From Thinopyrum elongatum (Eukaryota > Streptophyta > Magnoliopsida > Poales > Poaceae), in contig CM022300.1 in assembly GCA_011799875.1 (NCBI GenBank), positions 109,257,201 to 109,321,200 on the forward strand: 64,000 nucleotides of DNA, in the 5' to 3' direction. The notes beneath the pieces were generated by a model. It was not told where the DNA came from. It saw only the letters and a list, made by a program, of their open reading frames with translations, and made no database searches. The position numbers and the translations under genes are program-made. Below are positions 46,621-57,615 of this stretch, piece after piece; the stretch's first letter is position 1; every line of letters begins with the position of its first letter.

Positions 46621-47538
46621 TTCCACTCCAAGAATATCCATCAGCCTGCCCAAGCTCTCCAGATGATCCCTTTGTCATGGCCCTTTTCGGTCTGGGGGCT
46701 CGACATTTTGGGCCCCTTCCCCCGTGCTACTGGGGGCTTTGAGTTCTTGTACGTCGCCATCGACAAGTTCACAAAGTGGCCGGAAGTAGAGCCTCTGAGG
46801 AAGGTGACTGCACAGTCAGCTATCAAGTTCTTGAAAGGACTGGTGTGCCACTTTGGAGTACCCGCCAGAGTCATCACAGACTACGGCACCCAGTTCACGA
46901 GCCGCGCCTTCATGCAATACGTTCAAGCCCTCGGAAGCAAGATCTCATTCGCCTCTGTTGCCCATCCCTGCAGCAACGGGCAAGCTGAGAGGGCAAACGC
47001 TGAAGTGCCGCGATGACTCAAGAAAAGAACATTTGACAAGCTGCGGAAGTGTGGCAGGTGATGGATCGACGAGCTGCCGGTGGTTCTTTGGTCCCTCCGT
47101 ACGACACCAAATCGAGCTACCGGCCAGACTCCCTTCTCCCTAGTCTATGGGGCAGAAGTAGTTATCCCCACGGAACTCATATACGGGTCACCTCGAGTGC
47201 TTGCCTACGATGAAGTAGCGCAAGAACGACACCGGTGTGACGACACTGTGCTACTTGAGGATAATCGTCTCCGATCTGTTGTACGTGCTGGACGATACCA
47301 GCAAGCCCTGCGTCGCTATCATAGCCGTAGGGTTCATGCCCGGAGCCTTGAGGAAGGCAACCTTGTCCTTAGGCGCGTTAAGTCCGCCAAGGGTGCAAAC
47401 AAGTTGACGCCAAAGTGGGAAGGCCCTTACCAGGTGTGATGAGTCACCAGACCAGGCGCAGTCCATCTAGAGACCAGATATGGCATTCGATTGCAAAACT
47501 CATGGAACATTGAGCATCTCCGTAAGTTCTACCCGTAA
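46621..47538 (+). pseudogene. outer element integrase core and C-terminus
   Basis: Catalytic triad intact in spacing: WGLDILGP Asp at 46702, ITDYGTQF Asp at 46879 and NGQAERAN Glu at 46987 (D-x35-E). Stops are TGA 47014, TGA 47059, and a pair of TGAs at 47437 and 47440 (YQVxxVTRPGAV, normally Trp-Arg or similar). The frame ends WNIEHLRKFYP with TAA at 47536. There is no chromodomain, as expected for Tat elements. Confidence 0.87.
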
Positions 47539-48721
47539 GGCGCGGCTATCGGGCCCTGCCCGGCAGCCACCCTTTTGTACAAGCATTACCGATGTTGCAT
47601 GTAACCCTTTGTACAAAGCCAGGCGCAGACCCTGAGCAACAGATCAATAAACAAAGTGTTGGGGGCCCCAAAACTTGCATGCATAACATAGCATGAGCAT
47701 GTCATGATCATGTAGATGAGGTCATATTTCGCTACATATCATGGGCATGTAGATGAGATCATATGTTACCTTGCTTTCCTCTACACTAACTGCAGGGCTC
47801 TTGCCGTGGACCCAATCCCGGAAAGAAGAAATGGAAGCGAGACTACATATCGATCCCCGCAAGCCAAACAAATAAGTTCCCTCTCGTCCATACATGTCTC
47901 TGTAAGAAAGAAATTTGTGCATAGAAAGACCTCGTCGCCTTCGAAACATTTGTGCTCCCATCCTTTGACTTGAACGTTGCTTCGGTCAAGATGGTCGAAG
48001 TGACTCTTGCTGAAGAAGGTCCGATGAGGGGCTGGTCCCCTTTCTATAGTTTTGAAGCCCGGCAGGTTTAGCCTCGCGGCAACAAACTAGGGGTGGCCGA
48101 CAAGATAACTTGCCGGGGAAAACTTGTTTACTTAAAAGTATAAAGGCTTTCCCCCTTTGCGTGGACACAGTACATGCACAAGTACCCGGCAAGACTATCT
48201 TTTTTCATTAATATGCAAATAAAACAAGTACAAGGCTTACAGAGTACAAAAATGGATAAACGAGGTTACATATTTGGAATTAAAGTTTGGCAAATGCCTA
48301 CATATTTTAGACTAAAAAAGATAAGTGCCCCGTAATCCCTTTCTTGTCCCTCTCCTCCTAGGAACTACCGCGGGAGGCGAAGAGGGCAAAAGGGGTGCCT
48401 GGGCAGAAGTCCAGCCTGACCCCATCAGGCCCCATGACAAGGAGCCTAACAAGATCGAGAGGGCGCGGACGAAGGTGATGGTGAAGAGAGTGGCGGAGAC
48501 GACCTCCTGACCACCGCCACCAGGGCCAGTAGGACGCGGCAGGGCGAACAAAGCCGTAGCCCATGAGGAAGCCTACCGGGGCCCAGCTGGAAGGCTGCTG
48601 GAGGAGCCGAAGACAACATCCACACCTCCACACCTAACTCCTCGGCAAATCGCCTTGCCGGGGAGGAGATGCAGGTGCAGATGATGGTGATGCCGCCTGA
48701 CGGTGACGGTGCGGCTGGTGT
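47539..48721. other. outer element spacer between pol and antisense ORF
   Basis: No sense coding. It contains AATAAA at about 47645 and a degenerate 41-bp repeat (catgtagatgag(g/a)tcatat at 47710 and 47750). 48310-48650 is GC-rich and may hold the 3' end of the antisense transcript unit. Confidence 0.45.
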
Positions 48722-49379
48722 TCAGCCGGAGTCGGAGCCGTCATCCTCTCCGTTAGCGTCGTCGTCATCGCCGTCATTGTCCTCCTCATCACTGTCACTC
48801 GAGGAGGAGCTTTCGTCGTCGGTCGAGCTCTTCGTGCAGCACCCTATGCGAGCACCCGAGCATCCAAAGACCTTGACGAAGAGCAGGGTGGCGTCCATTA
48901 ACTTGAAATGGAGGACGTGCCCGGCCGCCAAGCTATGGGCGTCCATTAACTTGAGATGGTTGCCGGAGAAGCATGACATGAGGAGCGGGGAACTCTACGT
49001 TCGCCCGCATGCTGCCATTACAACAACCTCTCATGTGGAGCCTCAACCCCGGTGGCTGCTCGATCTCCATCACCCTTGCGAATGGAGTAGGAAGCCGAAG
49101 GCGGCTGCGCGGGGGTCCTCGTAGCTTGACGATGAACTCCAGCGACTGGTTCCCGACGTGGCCTTCATTAGGATCTTCAGTAGCAGGAGGAGGTGCGATC
49201 AAAGCCCCACCTCGTCCTCCTTGGCCCCAAGCGCCGCGGCGACAACGACCTCGTCCTCTCCCGCCTCCCCTCGCGGCGGGCTCCGCTTCCGCGTCCCCAA
49301 GGAGAGGAGGGAGGAGTTGTCGAGCAGAAGCCCTCGTCGCCGCTACTGAAGTACCGTTGCGCCCTCTTCCCCTCACCAT
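48722..49379 (-). CDS. antisense ORF with B3-like DNA-binding domain (frameshifted)
   Basis: On the minus strand the ATG at 49379 opens MVRGRGRNGTSVAATRASAR, a Gly/Arg-rich N-terminus. A region that looks like a plant B3 DNA-binding barrel follows: SRLRLPTPFARVMEIEQP, MRANVEFPAPHVMLL, then, after a frame change near 48955-48975, HLKLMDAHSLAAGHVLHFKL and FVKVFGCSGARIGCC. In B3 domains the equivalent strands read like W-x2-F-x4-L-x2-G-x2-L-x-F and F-x-V-x-I/V-F. The tail (ESSSSSDSDEEDNDGDDDDA) is acidic, and the frame stops at 48722. It lies between pol and the 3' LTR, opposite to the element. Antisense ORFs at this place are known in Tat-type elements such as maize Grande; the B3 reading is my inference. 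Confidence 0.6.
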
Positions 49380-49447
49380 GATGAAGGAGCAATGTCAGAA
49401 GAAAGAAGGAGGAGATGGGTGTGAGCCAGCACCTCGCCCGCGTCCCC

Positions 49448-49454
49448 TTTTATA
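49448..49454 (-). promoter_or_regulatory. TATA box for the antisense ORF
   Basis: Minus strand TATAAAA in gcctataaaaggggacg, 69 bases upstream of the antisense ATG at 49379. The spacing leaves a leader of about 40 bases, so the antisense ORF appears to have its own core promoter inside the retrotransposon. Confidence 0.6.
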
Positions 49455-49914
49455 GGCAAACCGGGCCGGGGGCTGGCTCCTCACTCAGGGGAGGCAACCG
49501 CCCCTCTCTACCAATCCGGCTCCCCCGCACCATCAGCAGCCCGTGGAATCAAGGCCGACCCCCCTGCGCCAATCCATGGCGCCTGGTTTTCTGCCATGGT
49601 ACTCATTTCCACGCTCCCTGCGTCCGCCACCAACCCTGTGCAATGCATGCAGCATACGTGGCGAAAACGCCAGAAGTGGAGAAGCTAGTGTAATGGTAGT
49701 TACTGCCCCGTGAATGTGGGACGTAGGTAGCCCAAGGATCATGGCTCGCAGCTCCCTCATAACATCTTGCACGAAACGCGGAAAAACCGGAAACTGACTC
49801 AAGCACAGGTTAATGAAGAAGCAAAGAAGATCTCAAAGGATGAGCTACCACAAGACCTCTGCCTGTGTACATGATAAGGCCTACGCCAACGATGCTCGGC
49901 AGCGCGTTCGGGCC

Positions 49915-49929
49915 AGGCCCGGGGGCTCC
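49915..49929 (+). other. polypurine-tract region, outer element
   Basis: ggcccgggggctcc lies directly before the 3' LTR. It is only moderately purine-rich but is the position and type (GGGGGCTCC) seen in many grass gypsy elements. Confidence 0.5.
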
Positions 49930-50849
49930 TGTCGGTGCAACAGACCCTGGTGTATGTTACCCAGACTGTACACAGGCTCAGGAACAAGGTTACAACATCC
50001 AAGACAAGGCCAAGCTGAAGATATAGCTCTTTGAGAAGTCCAAAGGCGGATCAAGAAGACCAAGACAAACCAAAGAAGCAAGATCTCACCAAGGGGAAAC
50101 CTCCCTTGCCCGGTAGGCGAGCCTGGTTAGGTTGAGATCGTCCCAGAGACAAGTCTCAAGACTCCCCCGGCAGGCTTGCCGGGGACGCCGAGGGCGGATT
50201 ACCCCGCCAAGGCTCCACTGCTCCACCTCACAGAAACGCAAGTCACCTATCGGTGCGGTGTCGAGCCCCCAAGTGATTAAGTGGCCGTTATTTGGTACGT
50301 GGCAGGCCATTTCTAAGGAAGAACACCCCTAAATGACACCCATCCAGGAGACGTGTCACGCAGGCAGGCGAAGAGGTGGCTGAATGGCACGGCAAGACTT
50401 GCCGGGCTACACCCACGATGTGATACTAAGCGGTGCATTGAATGCGCCTTGTCCTGTCTGCAGAGATAGGTATGATAGCACTGTTTGCTATCCAATCAGT
50501 ACGTAATGACTGATTTGCCATGGTGGTGACCCCTTGACCTATAAAAGGAGGGCTGGGGCAACCTTAGAAAGGGTTCGGACCCCTGTATGCTCATACGCGC
50601 GTAGCTGCTCTCGTCCCAAGGCGACCTTGCCGGGCTAGAGTGGTGCGTCTCCACCCTGTCCATTCATCAATCCACCAAAGCAGGAGTAGGGTTTTACGCC
50701 TCGCGGCGGCCCAAACCTGGGTAAAAACTGCCTATGTCATCACCGCCGCGCCGTCCTACGGCCTCCGCTCTTTGTGCAGCGCGGCCTTCCCCCTTGCCAA
50801 ACCACAAAGGGGCCGATGGCCCCATAGGTGGCCATGTTGAACCACGACA
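49930..50849 (+). repeat. outer element 3' LTR (920 bp)
   Basis: TGTCGGTGCAACAG to ACCACGACA, matching 22007-22927. Its TATA box is at 50540-50546. Confidence 0.95.
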
Positions 50850-50854
50850 TCTAT
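50850..50854. repeat. target site duplication TCTAT (outer, right)
   Basis: Matches 22002-22006 and fixes the outer element boundary. Confidence 0.95.
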
Positions 50855-51202
50855 CTTAGGGTTTCGGGTGGGGACAGTGGTTGTGGGGGCTGTCGTCGGG
50901 CTATGGTGGGGCCTCACCGAAGGTAAAACTCGATGCGGGTGGGGGGGGGGGGTCGGGTTAGCTAGAGGGATGGTCGGGGGCGGCGGAAGACCGGAGGTGG
51001 TGGGTGGTTCAGGGGAGGGCGGGCGCAGGTGGTTCGGCCGACAGCCCATGCGGTGGTCTTTAGGGGATGAATAAGAGGCGAGGAAGAAGAAGGGTTAGGA
51101 GACGTAGGTTCTTCATCCAACCGCCTGAAATGGTCGACTGACCCAAATGACAAAAGTCAGGCGACTTGCATGTAGACATTCCCATATATTCAGTACCATC
51201 AT
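50855..51202. other. GC-rich flank, possible minus-strand 5' exon
   Basis: Minus strand from about 51110 reads like a plant leader with an ATG at 51049 (MGCRPNHLRPPSPEPPTTSG, Pro-rich) that runs into the retrotransposon LTR. It includes a G12 run at 50941-50952. The sequence left of the outer element (21950-22001) would be its continuation before insertion. No family is recognised. Confidence 0.3.
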
Positions 51203-52664
51203 CGTAGGTGTTTCGAGACGTACGTGCAAGCAGTGCTCCTCAACCCATCAAGCTAAACAACATGCCACTCATAATTCCAAACTTAGTTGCTCAAATACGA
51301 ATCTGATATGATGCTGACATGTACTAAAATAGAGAATGTTTAATTGGTCAGCTAATGTTCCTACTTTACTTTCGAAAAGCATATGCGCCACATATCGAGG
51401 GACGGCAGGGAGTTGTGTTCTTTATGCGCTCTGGTTCATCATGTGTGGCCAACCAACATTTTATTATCCAAAATCTGCTTCCTCTTCTTTACCATGCTCC
51501 TCTTTTGTTCTTCTTTTGTAAGTACTCTCTCCTTACCTAAATATAAGTCTTTGTAGAGATTCCTCCAAGGACTACATATGGAGCAAAATGAGTGAATCTA
51601 CACTCTAAAATGTATCTATATACATCCGTATGTGATCCATAGTGGAATCTCTACAAAGACTTGTATTTAGGAACAGAGGGAGTATAATAGTTGTACAATA
51701 TGTTCTTTGTAGTGAAGAGGAGCAGGGACATTTGCAGTGTATAGGTCTATTCGGTCGCTTGTCATGGACGCTTTCAACTCTTCATGTTGGTCTTCATGTC
51801 GATTGTCATGGATGCTTTCTACTCCTCGTATTCGGTCGTATGTGTCGCCTTTGAGAGTTAGACTGATAGTAATAGTACTGCGCCTTCAGTTGTAGAGAGC
51901 TAGTATCCGAAGCCTTTCTAGCCTTACCAGCAATACTAGCACATATTGTCCAGCAAGTTCCACTTTCCTGATTTTACTCCTGATGCTTAGGGTTTTCCCA
52001 TTATATCTACACTATGATCTGCGTAGGTGCTTTGTGTCCGACTAGCAGTTATCCACCCTTTAAAGCTAAATAACACACCAATCATACGTCCTAAGCTTCT
52101 TCAAATACGAATGTGATATGATATTGGCATTAGCTAACAGACACACATTTAAGTGGTTAGCTAATGCTCCCACTTGAGTTTCCAAATGCATGTGGCCACA
52201 TATAGAGAGACATCATGGAATGGCATTTCTTTGGGCACTCTGATTCATCGTGGGTGGGCAACCAACATTGTATAGAAAGAAGGGGAATCTCAATAATATG
52301 CTTCCCCTTCTATTCTTTAACATGTTCCTCTTCTGTTCTTCTTTAGTAAGTACAATATGTTCCTTGTTAGGAAGGGGAGCAGGGACATCTGCAGTCGATA
52401 GCTCTATTGGGCCGGTTCTGCTACATGATTTCGCACTTCGAGTTGGTCTGCCATAATATCCCGAAAATGGTGGGAGCCGCACGGTCTTTGATAGACTAGA
52501 CTGATAGTAACAGCAGTGCGCCTTCAGATGAATAGAGCTGGCCTGTAGGTGATCGATAGGCTGCATATTTGTAGCGGCAAAACCATGTATTTTCCAGCCA
52601 GTTCCGCTTTCCCGATTTATTTATGGTGGTTATGGTGTACCCCTTTTATCTACACTACGATCTA
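51203..52664. repeat. tandem segmental duplication (about 640 bp unit)
   Basis: Unit 1 (51203-52021) and unit 2 (52022-52664) share cgtaggtg start, caaatacgaatNtgatatga, ccaaccaacatt, tgttcctcttctgttcttct-like and cagcaagttcc/ccagttccgc ends in the same order. Unit 1 is longer mainly because of the Stowaway MITE at 51525. Confidence 0.75.
51525..51682. mobile_element. Stowaway MITE (158 bp)
   Basis: Starts CTCTCTCCTTACCTAAATA and ends TATTTAGGAACAGAGGGAG. The inverted repeats continue inward (aagtctttgtagagatt and aatctctacaaagactt), with a TA duplication at 51523-51524 and 51683-51684. The paralogous site in unit 2 (gtaagtacaatatgtt, 52346-52361) is empty. Confidence 0.92.
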
Positions 52665-53529
52665 CCTAGTGGCTGTGCGCTCTCGTTATCATGGTTTGGC
52701 AATAAACTTTCTATACGGTATATTATGAACCTATCATCTGCCAACTATCCTTACATCTGGAGCTCCCAACAGGGAGCCTATTTTTTGTGTGTAGTTGTGC
52801 CAGATTATATTAATCTACTCACCATATTACAGCACACATGGGATCTCTCATCAGAATCCAGTGGTAGGACACAAGGGTTTACAGGGAGCCCCTATTATAT
52901 TACAATATCCTCTGCATTACAAAGATAATCTCACTACTATTTATGTTTTCATGCTTTTCAGATATTGTATGTAATCACAATGAATATAAGAATGCGCACA
53001 TCAGAAGAATATTGCGGAATAGTTCAATGGGTAACAAACTTGGCATCAAGCGATTGAGGTCCATTGTGGACGCAATGAAACCCACATGCTCCCGACCTAT
53101 AGATTCGTATTCAGAATATGATCCTAATGTCTATTCTGAGCTCAAGGAGTCAAAGGCAGATGGCCTATCCTGTTCACCCAATAAGGTGCCTGTTCTAATT
53201 TGGCAAGGTTTTATTGGTTGCACGTATCTTGCATAAGGTGTCTTGCATTTCTTTTGCTTCGTTGCACCACCATCTGCTTAGTTTACTCATGATATATGTG
53301 AAGATGCCATGCCCATCCATTATCAATACCTATTCCATTTGTCGTCATACCATGTTTTTCCATTCAAATGTTGTTCTTGTGTTTCAGACATCCAAAAGGA
53401 AGAGGTTGATTGCAGAACCTGAAGGAGTACAAGCAAAGTCCTTAAAAAGGTGGTGCTACCAGAGAAATCAGATATCACCCCACTTATATTGGTGATAGAA
53501 CCAGCGCCACAAAACCTAGGATATCACAA

Positions 53530-54050
53530 CTATGCTGGTTGCTGCGTTGCTCTTGTGAGTACCTATTGTCCTATCGCTATACTTACATTCATACCTGGTA
53601 AATTATGTGACATCATTGCGCATTATAGCTTGCTTATCCACTGTTCGCTCCAAATTATCAGATCTATATTAATGCTTACACTAATGTAGAATAAACCCAA
53701 TGCTTATGAAGAAATTTAGTTCTGCATTGTTCTTGTAAGTATCTGCTGTCCTTCATCACTGTACTTATATTGTCAACTAGTTCTTCATGTACACTTTGCA
53801 GCTTATTTTCCCTTGCCCTCCATTTTCTACACATCAGATCTACATTTACTCTTGCCAAAATATTGAATAAAACCAATGCTACTGAAGAAGTTTAGCTCTG
53901 CATTGCTCTTGTCAGTGCCTTTTGCCTGTATGCTGTATTTACATTTGTACTCTGCATCTTAGGTTAAATAATCACCATTTGTTCCTATATTTTCACATCT
54001 ATATTTACTCTTAACAAAATGTAGAATAAAGGCAATGCTCTTGAAGAAGA
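53530..54050 (+). repeat. about 178-bp exon-intron tandem repeat, three copies
   Basis: ctgc(g/a)ttg(c/t)tcttgt at 53542, 53722 and 53898, each followed by a donor-like gtgagt/gtaagt/gtcagt and tgtactta/tttaca phrases and then (a)gaataaa(c)ccaatgct. The unit spans a small exon plus intron. Confidence 0.75.
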
Positions 54051-54360
54051 GTGTGTGGTAAACTTCTTGAATTCCCCCCCCCCCCATCAATATGGACATG
54101 GGCTTTATAGAGCCGGTCTTCACTACTAATGTAAGTTTGTCCTCCTCGAGCCTTCAAACTTTGTTGTGTATATTTGGATAGCTATGAGTACAAATGTTGT
54201 TTATTTTTGTCGTCTGCATCAAATTGCTTGTTCAAAGTTTATAACGAAGAGGTACATAAACATAAGTTTGTCCTTCTCAATTTCAGTCTTTAGTTGTACA
54301 ACCTAGTTCCTTATTCATACCATGTAAATTAAACTAAACATAGCAAGTTATCTTCTTTAG

Positions 54361-54770
54361 CACTGCGTGTATGCTTGTGTTCTTGATCTGTAATCCAGTG
54401 GTGTGGTGAAACTACCAACTCCAGCACAATGTCATATCCTGCTATGTCTCAACTATGAACAATGCCATATTATATTAATGTTATTTAAATCAAGTCTATT
54501 TATTTACCAATCTGAAATGGTATAAATTGACAGTACACTCACCATTCATGCTTATACATTGTTTAGCACTACATGTATACTTGTGTTCTTGATCTGTAAT
54601 CCAGTGGTATGGTGAAGCTGGCCGCTCCTGCACAATGCCATTTCCTGATGTCTTAACTATGAACAATGCCTATTATGTTAATGCTATTTTAAACCGTGTC
54701 TCTTTATTACTGACAAATAAATGAGATGAATTGACAGCGCTGATGCTTATACGTGCAAAACCTGTTATCT
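54361..54770 (+). repeat. 206-bp tandem repeat, two copies
   Basis: cacta/gcgtgtatgcttgtg and ttcttgatctgtaatccagt at 54361 and 54567, followed in both by aactatgaacaatgcc and a ttgacag phrase. Confidence 0.8.
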
Positions 54771-55439
54771 ACCTACTTGTTTCTCTTTCAGGGTGACAGC
54801 ACTGATGCTAGGAAGAACTGCCACAATGATAGTGAGCCGAACCCATTGTTTGTCCCTCTAACATATATTCCAGAGAAGGAAACACATCTTGAGGGTAGTG
54901 ATACAACCCCAAAGTCATGTCTTGATGTAGTGTCGAACTTACTTAGTGACACAAGCTCGATGAAGTCGCCACCTGAATCTGTTCGACTTCTTCAGTCTGA
55001 AATTCAAGCAGAAAGACATGCTTCCGCTCAAATCCGACTGGAACTCCAATCTCTATGCAAGATTAACCATAAGTACAGGACGTCTATTGATGCTATGCAG
55101 CTTGAGTTGGTGGATATAAGCGTTAAACAAGCACAGTCTCATCAGGTTGCTAAGCTGCTTGCGCTATAGCTCCTGGGCCGGGCTAACCTTTCTTGAACTG
55201 TGTTGAAGTGCTGTCGGTTCTGTCTATTATTTTGTCGGCCTGTTTACTTCCACTGGTGGCGACCTGCCCAGTTTATGCAATCTGCTGTCTGGTTGCCCTT
55301 TATTATCACTGGCGACGAACTTTGATGCCCAGGGGATGTAATATGTTGTGATTTCTTTGTTGTATAGTCTAGGTTTATTCTTCAACATGATGTTGTAATT
55401 TATTTGCTATTTATGCTGTCATCGCTCTGAGAAAAGGTC

Positions 55440-56871
55440 GTAATCTTCGATCAGAGCACAATGAGCCAATAGGTTAGGTTTATAAAAAAATAATTTTGGT
55501 ACTAAAACTGGCCGGTCGCCAATCGCTAGTACGGGCCGAACCATGGGCCTACAATCATCTTGGGCCATTAGTTAGGTCTAGACTTAATCTGGCCCACTAT
55601 TAGTTTCGAGCCTTTAAAAGGCCGAGTAAACTGCTTGCCTTAATTGGGCCAGAAAATTAAATAGGCTTTTAATAGGTTGAGATCTAGATTGAGCCTTAAT
55701 TGTGGCGAACAAATCACGGGCCGACAGCAGGCTATAATATACATCGGCCCATTATTGGCCCATTTGTATGACGGGCCATTAACAGGCTGAAATGTTTTTG
55801 GGCCTTCGCTGACCCAATTACATGACGGGCTGGAAGCAGGCCAGATGTATAACTGGTCAAAATTAGGCCCAACACTATCAAGGGCCTTTAACGGGCCGAT
55901 AGGCAGTTTGGGCTAGAATGTATCCACGAAGACTACAGACCGTTAAGAGGCCGAAAGCAACTACGGACCAGAATTAGGCCCAGGTGCAACTCGGGCCTTT
56001 AAATGGCCGAAAGTGAAACCGGACCGAAAGAGGCCCATTTGTAGACAGGGCCGCTGACAGGCCGAAACTCATATCGGGCCGAACTGTTAAACGGGCCATT
56101 AAGAGGCCGAAGAGCAAATCAGGCCCCCAATGGACTCGATGGCACAGTAGCTGTTAAAGGGCCGTATCTGTTATGGGCCGTAATTTGGCCCAAGATATTG
56201 GGCCAGATCAGATATGGACCGTAATTTGGCCCAAACCATTGCAGGCTGTTAACGGACCGGATCTGATATGGGCCGTAAACTGGCCCAGAATATTGCAGTC
56301 CTTTAACGGCCCGTATCTGATGTGGGCCATAATCTGGTCCAGAAAATGTTAGGCTGTTAACGAGCCGGCCCATTAGATCTGACGAAATCTTGTGGGCCTG
56401 TTCCTGGACCGGCTTTTAAACCTATATGGGCCTCTATTGGGCCGTCCCATGTGTCAACGTTTCATTGGCGATTCTTGTCCAATGGATGGTTGACATCTGT
56501 CCCAACGCTGAGCTGACACGTGGATCGTCGGCGAATGAGAATTTTACACGTGGAAAATTGCCATTGGTCCGGGCTATTAATGGGTTATCGGATCCAAACC
56601 GGAACCCGATAGCTTAACGGCGACCCGTTATGGTGGATGCCACGTGTCGGTTACCCTTGATGAAAGCACTTCCATGACGCGCCATTTATCGTGATGGAAG
56701 TGGACACTTCTGTGATGATAATTTTGGTAATGTCGTGGAACACTTCTACGACAGCACAGGTATGACTATCTTGATTCTGTCATAAAATCGTCATGGATGT
56801 ACATGCATGACAGAAAACGTGACCTACTATAACAAACGCGTATCATCACAGAAGTGTATTTTTTTGTAGTG
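55440..56871. mobile_element. CACTA right subterminal region and terminus
   Basis: 55490-56420 is an array of short motifs (gggccgttaa, gggccattaa, ggcccaaNNtt, aggccgaaa) in both orientations, typical CACTA subterminal repeats. The last 200 bp carry cacttc(c/t)gtgatga motifs. The terminus on the minus strand is CACTACAAAAAAATACACTT, ending at 56871, with CAG next to it. Sequence right of it (ggagaggg then taatcaagcttctcc) matches 57430-57460, so the insertion point in a local repeat is visible. I found no left terminus in the window. Confidence 0.7.
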
Positions 56872-57610
56872 CAGGGAGAGGGCGTACTAGTAATCAAGCT
56901 TCTCCTTGTTGTACGAGTTGACGCGACACATCATAGCACGGGCCCCACATGCTTGCCTCTAAACTTGGCTAAAAGACCCGCAGTGTACAATATTTGCTGC
57001 AACCTCTAACATTTACCCCACCACAAATTAAAATATATATTCCTCACTTGACCAGATCAGCGTGCAAACTACAATCACCAGGATGACATGTAGGGCTAGA
57101 AGATTATTTAAAAAAATGCTTCAAGACGGCCTCATAGCATGGAGCCGACTCCAACGATTTTAAGCTTAGAGGCACGGTACACGCTATCCTAGACTATGTT
57201 ACTATACTACCTCCCCTGCACATGAAACTATCACACGAGCGTTCAAGTTAAGCTTGGCTCTTCGCCTCTTCAGGAAGTCGAACAATGATGGTACTACTAC
57301 AGTGGAGTACTACTAGTATGCTTCTGGCCATCTGACACCGAATGAACTGTTGCATGTCCACCGCGTGCGGGAGGGAGAGCATGTAGCGAAAGCTTCTCCT
57401 AGTCCTGCGAGCCAGCACGTTCATGGGCGAGGGAGAGGGTGTTGTAATCAAGCTTCTCCTTTTTGTACGAGTTGACGTGACACATCAAACCAGTGCACTC
57501 GACATATTTCAATAATTTGCGTTTACCGATGCATTAATTACAATGCATGCATGCCGAGACTTTCGTTTTGATACTTGCATGTGTTGATTAATGCACCTTG
57601 AAGTAGTATG
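56872..57610. repeat. intergenic local repeats
   Basis: The phrase gtacgagttgacgcgacaca occurs at 56911, again (gtgacaca) at 57465 and as cgagttgacgcgacacatca at 58810, with taatcaagcttctcct before the first two. No gene seen. Confidence 0.6.
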
Positions 57611-57615
57611 AATAT

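Larger units (their letters stand above)
22007..50849 (+). mobile_element. outer Ty3/gypsy (Tat-type) LTR retrotransposon with nested insertions
   Basis: The element has LTRs 22007-22927 and 49930-50849, a 5-bp TSD (TCTAT), gag starting at 23030, and pol in the order protease, reverse transcriptase, RNase H, second archaeal-type RNase H, integrase, ending at 47538. It also has an antisense ORF before the 3' LTR. The archaeal-type RNase H between the RT-linked RNase H and integrase is the mark of the Tat/Ogre lineage. It is interrupted by a second gypsy element (24804-38906) and a CACTA element (39066-43052). Without these and their TSD copies it is about 10.7 kb. About 53 LTR differences in 920 bp (hand count) indicate an old insertion. 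It cannot move by itself because gag and pol are full of stops. Confidence 0.92.
52962..55169 (+). pseudogene. tnpA-like multi-exon CACTA gene (decayed)
   Basis: Likely DNA-binding partner gene (tnpA-like) of the CACTA element ending at 56871. Exon-like blocks are: 52962-53185 (after atgcttttcag; RRILRNSSMGNKLGIKRLRS, ends aataag|gtgcct), 53388-53560 (after gtgtttcag; TSKRKRLIAEPEGV, with a one-base frame change at the aaaaagg run near 53446, then PLILVIEPAPQNLGYHNYAG, ends |gtgagt), 54025-54130 (GNALEEECVVNFLN, donor aat|gtaagt) and 54792-55169 (after ctctttcag; GDSTDARKNCHNDSE). The last exon ends in a coiled coil (VRLLQSEIQAERHASAQIRL) and TAG at 55167. The assignment rests on position and architecture, not on a recognised domain. 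Confidence 0.45.
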
